Below, piece by piece: positions 17,416 to 25,564 of a stretch of DNA of 64,000 nucleotides. Source of the DNA: Streptomyces sp. GTDB taxonomy: Bacteria; Actinomycetota; Actinomycetes; Streptomycetales; Streptomycetaceae. The stretch lies in assembly GCA_013362785.1 (NCBI GenBank), contig JABFVM010000294.1, forward strand, positions 1 to 64,000, in the 5' to 3' direction. The notes under the pieces are model-generated. The model was not told the origin of the DNA, ran no database searches, and worked only from the letters and a program-made list of their open reading frames with translations. Position 1 is the stretch's first letter, and each line of letters starts with the position of its first letter. A program made the position numbers and the translations under genes.

Positions 17416-19320
17416 CTACGGGCTTCCGCAGGTGGTGATCCCCGTCCGCCACGGGCAGGCGATCCCGGCGAAGCCGCCGTTGGTCACGACGTCCACGTCC
17501 AACACGTCCCCGCCGCGCAGCACTTGCCGCCTGCGGACCAGACCGTCCGTGCCGTCCTCGACCGTCTCGACCAGCCAGCGTCCGGGGCCGACGGTCAGCG
17601 GCACCTCCGCCGTGTGGGCGGCGCCCGCGTACACCCCGCCCAGGAACCAGCGGTCGCCGCTGCGTCGGGCGAGCACCGCTTCCCGGCCGGGCCGACCGGC
17701 GAGGAGTCGGGTGTCGTCCCAGGCGGCGGGGATCTGGTCGAGGAAGTCGCGGGCGAGCGGGCGGGCGTCGTACGACTCGGGGGTGCCCGCGAGCATCTGC
17801 AGGCCCGACTCGTAGGCGACGGTGAGGCCGACCTCGGCCGCGTCGGAGTTGGGGCGCAGGCCGACGCGCTGGAAGGCGCCGGGGGTGAAGTCCATGGAGC
17901 CGATGACGTTGCGGGTGAAGGGCAGGGTGGTGAGGTGGGCGGCGGTGTTGGTGCGCTTCTCCTCGCCGGCGACGCCCTCCAGGGTCATGACGTGCGGCCA
18001 GGTGCGCTGGATGCCCTTGGGGACGGTCGAGCCGTGGAAGTCGACCATGAGGTGGTGGGCGGCGGTCTCCGCGAGGACGGTGTCGTACCACTGGAGCATG
18101 GGCTGCGCCTCGGAGTCCATGAAGTCGATCTTGACGCCCTTGACGCCCCAGCGTTCCAGGGTGGGCAGCCACCGGGCGCGTTCCTCGGGGGTGTCGAGTT
18201 CGCGCTGGTGGATCCAGACGATGATGCCGACGCCCTTGGCGCGTGCGTAGTCGACGAGTTCCGGCATCCAGCTGTTGGTCTGCCAGTCCGGGTCGGTGGT
18301 GTCCCACTCGTCGGCCTTGAAGTACCAGCCCGCGTCGACGGCTTCGTAGGGCCAGTTCCGCTCGGCGGCGTAGTCCACGTACGCCTTCTGCGCCGCGAGG
18401 CTCTGTCCGGCCGGTCGGCCGCCGGCCAGCCAGGTCCACAGCACCGTGCCGGGCCGGATCCAGGAGGTGTCGGCGACCTGGGAGGCGGGGGCGAGGTCGT
18501 CGGTGAAGGTGGAGCGGGTGACGGTGGCGAGGTCGCCGGTGACCATGGCCCGCCAGGGAGTGCGCAGGGGGCCGTCGGCGCGGACCCGGGCGTCGGCGAG
18601 CCTGATGCGATAGGTGCCGGTGCCCTGGTCGTGGGCGAGGCGGGCGCCGGAGTAGGTGCCGGTGAGGTCGGACTCGGCGAGCAGGGTGTAGCCGCCGTCG
18701 GTCGCGAACAGCGCCTGGTCGGAGTACTCGCCGGTGGGCGCCGTTGCGGCGGTGTACTGGACGAACTGGCCCTCGTTGTCGGCCCGGTAGGTGCCGAGCC
18801 ATGCGTTCGCGTCCGGCGGCAGGTTGAAGGCGGAGGTCTCACCGAGGACGTCGCCGTGTCCGGCGGGCAGGACGTAGCGGTAGGCGACGCCGTCGTGGGA
18901 GGCGCGGACGACGAGGTCGAGTCGGGCGCCCGTGGGGGCGGCGAAGGACAGACGGGTCTCGTTCATGCGGACCCGTCTGTCCAGCCGTTTGCCGGACGTC
19001 GCCCGGTACCGCTCGTCGATCAGCCGGTCCGTGCGGCGCAGGAAGCGCAGGTCGCGGGAGAGGTCGGCCTGTTCGGTGACGATGCCGACGGGCGACGGCT
19101 CGATGACCGTACGGCCGCCGCGGGTCACCGTCAGGCTGACCGTGCCGGTCGCGCCGTCCAGGGATATCCGCGCGCTCGGTTCCGGCGCGGCGGCGCGTCC
19201 GGGGCCGGTGACGGTCCAGGTGTGCTCGCGCTGGTCGGCCCGAGCGGGCCCGGTCGTGAGAAGCGTGGCCACCAGTCCGGCGCAGAGCGCTGCGACCGCG
19301 GTCCGTATCGGTACTGCCAT
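17416..19320 (-). CDS. Secreted GH97 alpha-glycosidase, retaining (alpha-galactosidase-like)
   Basis: A 634-residue protein with a Sec signal (about 1-29), an N-terminal beta-sandwich, a central TIM barrel and a C-terminal beta domain, the normal GH97 order and length. In the barrel, EAVDAGWYF and GVKIDFMDSEAQP are family motifs. The Asp in KIDFMD sits where retaining GH97 alpha-galactosidases carry their nucleophile, while the inverting alpha-glucosidases use Glu residues; a Glu in TLEGVAGEE is a candidate acid/base. Alpha-galactosidase activity would give galactose, the substrate expected for the galactonate genes further upstream on this strand. Confidence 0.85.
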   Translation of the reverse strand: MAVPIRTAVAALCAGLVATLLTTGPARADQREHTWTVTGPGRAAAPEPSARISLDGATGTVSLTVTRGGRTVIEPSPVGIVTEQADLSRDLRFLRRTDRLIDERYRATSGKRLDRRVRMNETRLSFAAPTGARLDLVVRASHDGVAYRYVLPAGHGDVLGETSAFNLPPDANAWLGTYRADNEGQFVQYTAATAPTGEYSDQALFATDGGYTLLAESDLTGTYSGARLAHDQGTGTYRIRLADARVRADGPLRTPWRAMVTGDLATVTRSTFTDDLAPASQVADTSWIRPGTVLWTWLAGGRPAGQSLAAQKAYVDYAAERNWPYEAVDAGWYFKADEWDTTDPDWQTNSWMPELVDYARAKGVGIIVWIHQRELDTPEERARWLPTLERWGVKGVKIDFMDSEAQPMLQWYDTVLAETAAHHLMVDFHGSTVPKGIQRTWPHVMTLEGVAGEEKRTNTAAHLTTLPFTRNVIGSMDFTPGAFQRVGLRPNSDAAEVGLTVAYESGLQMLAGTPESYDARPLARDFLDQIPAAWDDTRLLAGRPGREAVLARRSGDRWFLGGVYAGAAHTAEVPLTVGPGRWLVETVEDGTDGLVRRRQVLRGGDVLDVDVVTNGGFAGIACPWRTGITTCGSP

Positions 19321-19402
19321 GAGAAACCTCTCTGTGGTGCGTCCGGTCGGGCAGTGGTGGGACGGACGGTCGTGTCCGGATGGTCGGGTACGGATGGGTG
19401 GC

Positions 19403-21751
19403 TTAGGGCAGCCCCCAGGCCGGACCCGGTTCGCTGACGGCGACGGGCGCGATGACGAGGTCGGGGCGGGGACCGGAGTGGACGAGCACCTCGCGGCCCT
19501 TGGGCAGGTCGATGCCGAGGGTGCCTTCGCCCAGGTCCTGGGTGCGGGCCGGGGTGCCGTCGTCGAGGAGCACGGTGAGGGCGCCGGTCAGGCCGTGGCG
19601 GAGTTTGAGCGGCTCGCCGGCCAGGCTTCTGATCCGGATGAACCGGGTGGTCCCCGCCTTGCGGACGGCGCTGACCAGGAAGGCGCCCTGGGTGCGGAAG
19701 TCGTGCAGGGTGACGTCGGCCCAGTCGGAGGGGACGGCCGGGAAGACGCGGATCACGCCGCCCCAGCTCTGGCAGAACATGTCGTGCAGGGACTGAGAGG
19801 CGGACAGCGGCGTCTCGATGACCGGACCGGCCTCGGTGTAGTGGGTGTTGGCCTGGCAGGGGAAGCGGGTGGCGGGGTCGAAGAACTTCCGCAGGTAGCC
19901 GATCGCGGTGTCGCCGTCGCCGGTCATCGCGTGGATCGAGGCGGCCCCGGTGTAGCTGTAGCCCCGGTGGGCGCCGGTCAGGGCGTGCCAGTGGGTCACG
20001 GACCTCGTGATGAGGTCGCGGTTCTCCGGCTGGTCCCAGTTGACGAGGTACAGCGGGTACACCATCAGCAGGTGCGAGTAGTGGCGGTGGGACTGCGCGT
20101 ACGGGGTGTCGGCACCGATCATGAAGCCGTTGTCGTCGACCGGGTACGGCGTGAGCCGGGCCAGCACCTCCTGCCAGCGAGGACTCAACTCATCGTCGAT
20201 CCCGAGGAGTTCGGCGGATTCGATGAGCGTCCGGCAGCCCCATCGGATGAGGGCGAGGTCGTAGTTGGTGTCCTGCGGGGGCACGACGGGGTACTCGGGC
20301 GAGAGGGTGCTCGGCAGGTGGAGTCTGCCGTCGCTGTCCGGGGTGAGGAAGTGCAGGTAGTAGTTGATCGCCCGGCGCAGCACCGGGTAGATCGTGTCGC
20401 GCAGCAGGGATTCGTCCATGGAGTGCCGGTACGACAGCCACGCGTTGTGCAGGGCCCAGGTGAGGTCGCCGGTCTCGGCGCCGGTGCCGGGCCGGCCCAC
20501 GGCACGGTTGGCGAACATGTCGGAGCTGCGGCCGACGCCGGAGCTGTCCGAACGGTAGGCGGTGGGCACGTTGGCGACGAGCTGTTCCTGGCTCTGGCGC
20601 AGGGTGGTGGCGAGGGAGTCGAGCTCCAGGTGGTTGGAGCCGTGGATGAGCCAGTACTCCAGCTGCACGTTGAGGTTCCACCAGACCGCGGGCCAGGGCG
20701 TGGGCTCCAGCCACGGGCCGGAGGTGGCCATGACGGGGCCGCCCGCGCGGCTGGCGGAGGCGACCTTGTAGAGCTGGATCCAGTGGAAGCTCTGCATCCG
20801 CTGGTCGGGGAACGACACGAAGCTCTTCCGGTAGAACGCGTGCCACCAGCGGGTGTGGCGTCGTCTGAGAGTGGCGTACGACGAGGCGCGGCGGAGGTTG
20901 CGCAGCGAGTCGGCCTCGGCGGCGGTGTCGGAGGGGGAGCTGTGCCCGACGCTGAGCAGCAGGTCGTCGCCTGTACGGCGGTAGGCGGTGGCGGTCCGGC
21001 CGCCGCCGGTGAGGGGTTGGAGCACCTGCTCGGTGCCGTCGGTGGTGGTCTGTGTGGTCCAGGGCGGGTTGGCGGTGTAGCCGGTGGGTGGGGCTTCCTG
21101 GATCTTCCGGGGGCTGATGGCTTCCTCGGGGTGGAAGGTCCAGGCGACCTGTTCGTCGCCGTCGGCTGTGGCACGGACGGCGAGGACCTCGTCGTGGATG
21201 AGGGCGGCGAGGGTGAGCGTGCCGGCGGTGGTGGTGACGGTGCCGGTGAGTTCGGCGTTCCAGAGGCTCAGTCGCCAGTCGACGGCGGTGATGGTGCCGA
21301 GGGGTTCGAGCGTGAGGTGCCCGACGGGGAGGCGGCAGGTGCCCCAGCCGCTGCCGAACTCGGGGCGGTGGTCCTGGACACGGCCGTGCTGGACGGTGAA
21401 GCGGATCTGCTGAGCGCCCGGCTCCTGGTAGACCATGCTGCCGAGCAGCCCGTCGCCGAGGAACGGGCCCTCGTACCAGCGGGTGGGAAGCCTGGTCCAG
21501 AGCAGGTCCTGGCCGCGCAGGAAGTTCTTCCAGGCCGTGTCGGTGGTCATGGTGTCGCGGAGTGTCCACGGGCCGCCGCCGACATCGGCCATCGGGCCGT
21601 CGGCGGTGGAGGGGGCCGCTCGTAAGAGCCCTTCGGCGTGGGCCGTCGTGGGCAGGGCCGCTGCTGCTACGCCGCCCAGGGCGGTACCCAGGACGGTGCC
21701 GAGTGCGGCTCTTCGGGGGATCGGCGAGCGTTGCTCCGGCTGCGAGGTCAT
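19403..21751 (-). CDS. GH95-type glycosidase (alpha-L-fucosidase/galactosidase family), exported
   Basis: A 782-residue protein with a Tat-like signal (PRRAALGTVLGTALGG). The GH95 order is seen: an N-terminal beta domain, an (alpha/alpha)6 barrel (WWNLNVQLEYW with the conserved Asn pair, LSPEYPVVPPQDTNYD with the candidate acid Glu, and SHRHYSHLLMVYPLYL) and a C-terminal beta-sandwich. GH95 enzymes remove alpha-L-fucose or alpha-L-galactose. It is the first gene of the GH95-GH97-GH88 run and has its own strong promoter with an operator palindrome (21781-21831). The fold call is firm; the sugar is uncertain. Confidence 0.8.
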   Translation of the reverse strand: MTSQPEQRSPIPRRAALGTVLGTALGGVAAAALPTTAHAEGLLRAAPSTADGPMADVGGGPWTLRDTMTTDTAWKNFLRGQDLLWTRLPTRWYEGPFLGDGLLGSMVYQEPGAQQIRFTVQHGRVQDHRPEFGSGWGTCRLPVGHLTLEPLGTITAVDWRLSLWNAELTGTVTTTAGTLTLAALIHDEVLAVRATADGDEQVAWTFHPEEAISPRKIQEAPPTGYTANPPWTTQTTTDGTEQVLQPLTGGGRTATAYRRTGDDLLLSVGHSSPSDTAAEADSLRNLRRASSYATLRRRHTRWWHAFYRKSFVSFPDQRMQSFHWIQLYKVASASRAGGPVMATSGPWLEPTPWPAVWWNLNVQLEYWLIHGSNHLELDSLATTLRQSQEQLVANVPTAYRSDSSGVGRSSDMFANRAVGRPGTGAETGDLTWALHNAWLSYRHSMDESLLRDTIYPVLRRAINYYLHFLTPDSDGRLHLPSTLSPEYPVVPPQDTNYDLALIRWGCRTLIESAELLGIDDELSPRWQEVLARLTPYPVDDNGFMIGADTPYAQSHRHYSHLLMVYPLYLVNWDQPENRDLITRSVTHWHALTGAHRGYSYTGAASIHAMTGDGDTAIGYLRKFFDPATRFPCQANTHYTEAGPVIETPLSASQSLHDMFCQSWGGVIRVFPAVPSDWADVTLHDFRTQGAFLVSAVRKAGTTRFIRIRSLAGEPLKLRHGLTGALTVLLDDGTPARTQDLGEGTLGIDLPKGREVLVHSGPRPDLVIAPVAVSEPGPAWGLP

Positions 21752-21780
21752 CGTTGCCCTCCAGACCTGACGGATCGTCG

Positions 21781-21831
21781 ATACATCGGGTGTATTTCGC
21801 GAAACGTAGGCGCCTTGCGTGCACCTGTCAA
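21781..21831 (-). promoter_or_regulatory. Promoter of the GH95 operon with a GntR-type operator
   Basis: On the minus strand TTGACA (21826-21831) and TACGTT (21803-21808) are 17 bases apart. Just downstream lies ATACACCCGATGTAT (21781-21795), an inverted repeat with ATACA/TGTAT arms. Its CGATGTATCG core (21779-21788) recurs at 21921-21930. The placement over the start region fits repression, most simply by the FadR/GntR protein encoded at 25561. Confidence 0.65.
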
Positions 21832-21890
21832 CGACGTGGGGCCGCTGCGTAAGTGGCCTAGTAATGGGATGAGTTGGGGTTCACGCCTGG

Positions 21891-23093
21891 TCAGCGAGGC
21901 TCGCTCGACTGCAAGCCATCCGATGTATCGGATGGCTTGGATGTATGGGATGTATGGGGGGCGCATCGCTCAGCCCACTCCCGCTCCGAAAGGGCGAGCA
22001 GCGCCTCCATCTCCCGTGGGTCGGGCAAGGGGCCGTGGTCTCCCGTGACTTGGAGGGCGGAGGCGGCGGTGAGGTGGCCCAGCCGGAGCGCACGGGTCGT
22101 GGTCGCGCCCCGGAGCAGTCCCGTGAGAAACCCCGCCGCGAAGGCGTCACCGGCGCCGACGGCCTCCACGACCGTCGTGCGGGGTGTCGGCACCGTGACG
22201 CCGCCCTCGTCGGTGAACGCGGTCGCGGCGTTCGCGCCGTCCTTGACGACGAGGATGCGCGGATGCGGGAGCAGAGCCCTGACGCCGGTCGGCGTCAGTC
22301 GCCCGCCCCACAGTTCCTGTGCCTCGTCCAGACCGACGAACACGATGTCCGCGCGGTCGGCCAGCTCACGCAGCACGGCCGGGGCCGCCCCGTCCGGCCA
22401 CAGCGCGGCCCGGTGGTTGACGTCGAAACTCACCGCGTACGGGCGTGCGGCGGGCTCAGTCGACCGGGTGCCGCTGCCGGTGTCGGTATCGGTGCTGGCG
22501 CTGACGCTGACGCTGGTGCTGGTGCTGGTGCTGGCCGCCAGGGCCCGCGTCACCAGCCGACGGCACGACTCGGACAGCGCCGGGGTGATGCCGCTCAGGT
22601 GCACCAGCGCGGCCGTGCGCACGGGTCGGCCGTCCAACACCTCCGGGCCCAGCGCGGAGGCGGCCGAGCCGCGCCGGTAGTAGTGCACGCGCGTCCCGGC
22701 CGGGCCGGGGTCCTTCACCAGCAGGCCGGTCGGGCGGTCGGGGTCGGTGCGCACATACGACACGTCGACACCGGCGGCGGCGACGGTGGCGCGGACCCGG
22801 TGTCCGAGGGGGTCGTCACCGAGCGCCGAGAGCCAGGCGACCGGGATGCCGTGGTCGGCCAGGTACATGGCGACGTTCGACTCGGCTCCGGCCACCGACA
22901 ACCGCAGCCGCGCCGCGTTCAGCAGAGGGCTCGGTGGGTCGGGGGCGAGGGCCGCCATCGTCTCGCCGATGCAGACGACGGGACCTGGGGCGGGGCGCCA
23001 TGGGCCGGGTTCGCTGGATGTGTGTGCGCTGGTCACGCCGGTACCGGCCCCGAACCGGCCGGACGGGTCGGCGACGGCGTCGTTCATCCGCAT
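21891..23093 (-). CDS. PfkB-family sugar kinase (likely 2-keto-3-deoxy-galactonate/gluconate kinase)
   Basis: PfkB/ribokinase fold starting at VVCIGETMAALAPD, with GAESNVAMYLADHG, SFDVNHRAALW, LVVKDGANAA and the C-terminal catalytic motif EAVGAGDAFAAGF holding the general-base Asp. Between a dehydratase and an aldolase it should phosphorylate 2-keto-3-deoxygalactonate. The start is uncertain: ATG 23093 has AAAGGAG upstream, but residues 1-19 read as a piece of an SMP-30 lactonase, so GTG 23036 may be the ancestral start. A Ser/Thr-rich stretch of about 30 residues (ALAASTSTSTSVS on) is inserted mid-protein. The last 20 or so residues are read from a palindrome and GATGTAT repeats beyond the usual end of the family. 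Confidence 0.8.
   Translation of the reverse strand: MRMNDAVADPSGRFGAGTGVTSAHTSSEPGPWRPAPGPVVCIGETMAALAPDPPSPLLNAARLRLSVAGAESNVAMYLADHGIPVAWLSALGDDPLGHRVRATVAAAGVDVSYVRTDPDRPTGLLVKDPGPAGTRVHYYRRGSAASALGPEVLDGRPVRTAALVHLSGITPALSESCRRLVTRALAASTSTSTSVSVSASTDTDTGSGTRSTEPAARPYAVSFDVNHRAALWPDGAAPAVLRELADRADIVFVGLDEAQELWGGRLTPTGVRALLPHPRILVVKDGANAATAFTDEGGVTVPTPRTTVVEAVGAGDAFAAGFLTGLLRGATTTRALRLGHLTAASALQVTGDHGPLPDPREMEALLALSEREWAERCAPHTSHTSKPSDTSDGLQSSEPR
21912..21939. promoter_or_regulatory. 28-bp near-perfect palindrome plus GATGTAT repeats
   Basis: Two 13-base arms (CAAGCCATCCGAT at 21912-21924 and its complement at 21927-21939) flank a 2-base GT centre. The core CGATGTATCG (21921-21930) equals the core of the GH95 operator on the other strand. 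Two more GGATGTATGG copies follow at 21939-21948 and 21949-21958. It overlaps the 3' end of the kinase gene. A transcription-factor cluster is more likely than a terminator, as the hairpin would have almost no loop. Confidence 0.6.
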
Positions 23094-23404
23094 GCGTGGC
23101 CGGGCTCCTTTCTCCTCGGGTCGGGCCTGCCAGTCGAGCGTGCCGTCGGGGTGGAGCAGGCAGATGCCGTGCCGGCGGCCGCGATCCACGTGCCGTGGTG
23201 ACCGGTCACGGGGGCCACGGAGCCCAGGGGGACCGGGAGTTGGGCCACGGTGTGCAGCGGTGCCGCCGGATCGTCCGGAGCGCGCAGCAGTCGTCCGGCG
23301 AGGATGTCCACGAGGACGACCTCCGTGCCGGTCCAGCGCGTGCCCTCGCCCGGTTCGAGGCGGTCGGGGCGGGCAGCGCGGGCTGGGCGCGCGTCCGCGG
23401 TCAC
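23037..23404 (-). pseudogene. SMP-30/gluconolactonase relic, frameshifted and truncated
   Basis: GTG 23404 overlaps the aldolase stop by 4 bases and opens an SMP-30 N-terminus (GEGTRWTGTEVVLVDILAG, LGSVAPVTGHHGTWIAAAG). At about 23170 one base is missing and the frame is lost. The continuation is plain in the next frame: HGICLLHPDGTLDWQARPEE, then RMNDAVADPSGRFGAGTG, where family members read RMNDxxxDPxGRFWAGTM and the Asn binds metal. The rest (about 170 residues) is deleted and the frame runs straight into the kinase. The intact enzyme would have opened the sugar lactone made by a dehydrogenase. The gene is now non-functional as a lactonase. Confidence 0.8.
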
Positions 23405-24033
23405 GGTGTCGCCTCTGCCGCGATGGTGCGGAAGAGGCGGGCGCGCTCCCTGAGGGCGGTGATGCTGCCGCCGTCGGCGGCGTCGCCGACGAGGGGTGAG
23501 CCGACGCCGACCGCGAGGGCTCCGGCGGCGAGGCAGGCGCGGGCGGCGACCTTGTCGATTCCGCCCACCGGGACGAAGGGGGCGTCGGGGAACGGGCCGC
23601 GCAGGGCCTTGAGATACGCCGCTCCCCCGGACTGGGCGATCGGGAAGATCTTCAGCGCCGCCACGCCGAGCGCGCGGGCGGCGATGATCTCGGTCGGGGT
23701 GAGCACACCGGCCAGGACCGGCATGCCCAACTCCTGTGCCGCGCGGACGCCGTCGCCCAGTCCCGGGGTGACCGCGAAGTCGGCTCCGGCGCTGTGGGCG
23801 GCGCGGGCGTCCTGGGCGGTCAGGACGGTTCCGGCGCCGAGGGGACGGTCCGGTCCGAGGGCTTCACGGGCGCGTTCGATGACGGAGAGGGCGTCCTTGC
23901 CGGAGAGCGAGACCTCGACCAGGTGGACGCCCTCGTCGGCCAGGGCCAGCACGGTGCGCAGGGCGGCGTCGGGGTCGTCGCCGCGCACTATCGCGACCAG
24001 GCGGTGGGTGGCCAGCGCGGCTGTCAGGTCCAC
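23401..24033 (-). CDS. KDPG/KDPGal aldolase
   Basis: A 210-residue class I aldolase of the Eda/DgoA family. GTG 24033 has AAGGAG 8 bases upstream. The proton-relay Glu is in HLVEVSLSG, the phosphate and substrate loop in LGAGTVLTAQDA, and the Schiff-base Lys in AALKIFPIAQSGG; the C-terminal phosphate site is GGIDK plus VGVGSPLV. It splits a 2-keto-3-deoxy-6-phospho-aldonate into pyruvate and glyceraldehyde 3-phosphate. It is the first gene of an operon with the lactonase relic (GTGA overlap) and the kinase. With galactonate dehydratase upstream, the galactonate branch is favoured. Confidence 0.9.
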   Translation of the reverse strand: MDLTAALATHRLVAIVRGDDPDAALRTVLALADEGVHLVEVSLSGKDALSVIERAREALGPDRPLGAGTVLTAQDARAAHSAGADFAVTPGLGDGVRAAQELGMPVLAGVLTPTEIIAARALGVAALKIFPIAQSGGAAYLKALRGPFPDAPFVPVGGIDKVAARACLAAGALAVGVGSPLVGDAADGGSITALRERARLFRTIAAEATP

Positions 24034-24418
24034 GAACTGTGCTCCTTGTGTGTGTGGGGGGGGCGGCGGGGGCACTGGCAGGCCCCGGTGAGCGTGAGGC
24101 GCCGACGGAATCGACCGTGCGTGGGTGAAGAACTCGCCTCGCCCTGAACGTGTTCGGTGGCGCCGGTCCGAGTCCAGGCCCGTGACCAGACGTCTCCGTG
24201 ATCGGGACGGCCCGGACCGTCGGGATGCACTCCGCCGGCCTGCCCGCGCCCACGAACCCGTCGCCCGGTGCGGCGTTGCCCCCCTTCCTGCGCCGGGCGG
24301 TGCCAGAGCCATTCGCGGGTGGGTGAGCGCGGGGAGGTCCAACGGCCGCCGTCCGCAGGGCCGGTGGTGATGGCGAGCAGCGTGGTTTCGGGTCGGCGCC
24401 GTCGTCATCGCTCGGCCG
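24034..24418. other. 385-base gap between aldolase and galactonate dehydratase genes
   Basis: No convincing gene in either strand. It holds a TG run followed by eight G residues (24056-24063) just before the aldolase ribosome site. The break suggests that the aldolase-kinase unit has its own promoter, but I could not find clear -35/-10 elements. Confidence 0.4.
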
Positions 24419-25564
24419 TCACCATTCGGCGAACGAGCCGTCGGAGTGCCGCCAGACCGGATTGCGCCAGGCGTGTCCGGTGCGGTCGGCCGCGCGTACG
24501 GCCGCCTCGTCGATGCTGATGCCGAGCCCGGGGGCGTCGTTGCGTGGTGCGTGGCCGTCCACGAAGCGGAACGGGGCGGGGTCGGCAAGGTAGGACAGCA
24601 GGTCGGCGTCCTTGTTGTAGTGGATGCCCCGGCCCTGCTCCTGGATCAGGAAGTTCGGTGTCGCGAAGGCCACTTGGAGGCTGGCGGCCAGGGCGATGGG
24701 GCCGAGCGGGCAGTGCGGGGCGAGCTGGGCGCCGTAGGTGTCGGCGAGGGAGGCGATGCGGTGGACCTCGGAGATGCCGCCGGCGTGGGACAGGTCGGGC
24801 TGGGCGACGGCGATGCCGGCGGTGAGGGCGGGGAGGAACTCGGTGCGTGAGAAGAGGCGTTCGCCGGTGGCGAGGGGGATCGGGGTGGAGGCGACCAGGC
24901 CGGGCAGCAGGTGGCCGTGTTCGGGGACGACGGGTTCCTCCACGAACAGCGGGTGCAGCGGGGCGAGTTCGGCCAGTACGCGGCGGGCGCTCGCGGCGGT
25001 GAAGCGGCCGTGGAAGTCGACGGCGACGTCGAGGTCCGGGCCGAGCACCTCGCGCGCCGCTGCCACCCGGTCGACGACGGCCGCGGTCTCCGCAGCGGTG
25101 GTGACCGGCGAGGTGGCTCCGGCGGCGTTCATCTTGACCGCGGTGAAACCGGCCGCCACCTGGGCGGCTATCTGCTCGGTGAGCTCGGCGGGTTCGTCGC
25201 CGCCGACCCAGGCGTAGACGCGGACGCGTTCGCGTACGGGGCCGCCCAGCAGGGCGTGCACGGGGGCGCCGTAGGTCTTGCCCGCGATGTCCCACAGGGC
25301 CTGGTCGATGCCGGCGACGGCGCTGGACAGGACGGGGCCGCCCCGGTAGAAGCCGCCCTTGCTCAGCACCTGCCAGTGGTCCTGGATGCGCAGCGGGTCC
25401 TGTCCGAGGAGGTACTCGGCCAGGACGTCCACGGCGGCGCGGACCACCTCGGCCCGTCCTTCCACGACGGGTTCGCCCCAGCCGACCACGCCGTCGTCGG
25501 TCTCGATCCGGCAGAACAGCCAGCGCGGCGGGACCAGGAAGGTTTCTATCCGAGTGATCTTCAC
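24419..25564 (-). CDS. dgoD: D-galactonate dehydratase (enolase superfamily)
   Basis: A 381-residue protein close to the 382 of E. coli DgoD and alignable along its length. It starts MKITRIETF and has GFYRGGP, GIDQALWDI, the acid/base pair in DFHGR, the metal ligands in FVEEP and TGERLFSR, the catalytic His in LAPHCPLGPIALAA, and ends WRHSDGSFAEW. It removes water from D-galactonate to give 2-keto-3-deoxy-D-galactonate. The start is a GTG at 25564 overlapping the regulator's stop (GTGA), so it is coupled to the GntR gene. It is the clearest functional anchor of the locus. Confidence 0.92.
   Translation of the reverse strand: MKITRIETFLVPPRWLFCRIETDDGVVGWGEPVVEGRAEVVRAAVDVLAEYLLGQDPLRIQDHWQVLSKGGFYRGGPVLSSAVAGIDQALWDIAGKTYGAPVHALLGGPVRERVRVYAWVGGDEPAELTEQIAAQVAAGFTAVKMNAAGATSPVTTAAETAAVVDRVAAAREVLGPDLDVAVDFHGRFTAASARRVLAELAPLHPLFVEEPVVPEHGHLLPGLVASTPIPLATGERLFSRTEFLPALTAGIAVAQPDLSHAGGISEVHRIASLADTYGAQLAPHCPLGPIALAASLQVAFATPNFLIQEQGRGIHYNKDADLLSYLADPAPFRFVDGHAPRNDAPGLGISIDEAAVRAADRTGHAWRNPVWRHSDGSFAEW

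Noticed and set aside
21912..21939. Transcription terminator for the kinase gene
   Set aside because: The palindrome has a 2-base centre and lies before the stop codon; its core recurs in a promoter, so an operator is more likely.
23864..24588. Extension of the aldolase frame upstream, or a separate gene in 24034-24418
   Set aside because: The aldolase ribosome site AAGGAG and GTG 24033 fit well, and the upstream translation is His/Arg/Pro-rich without motifs.
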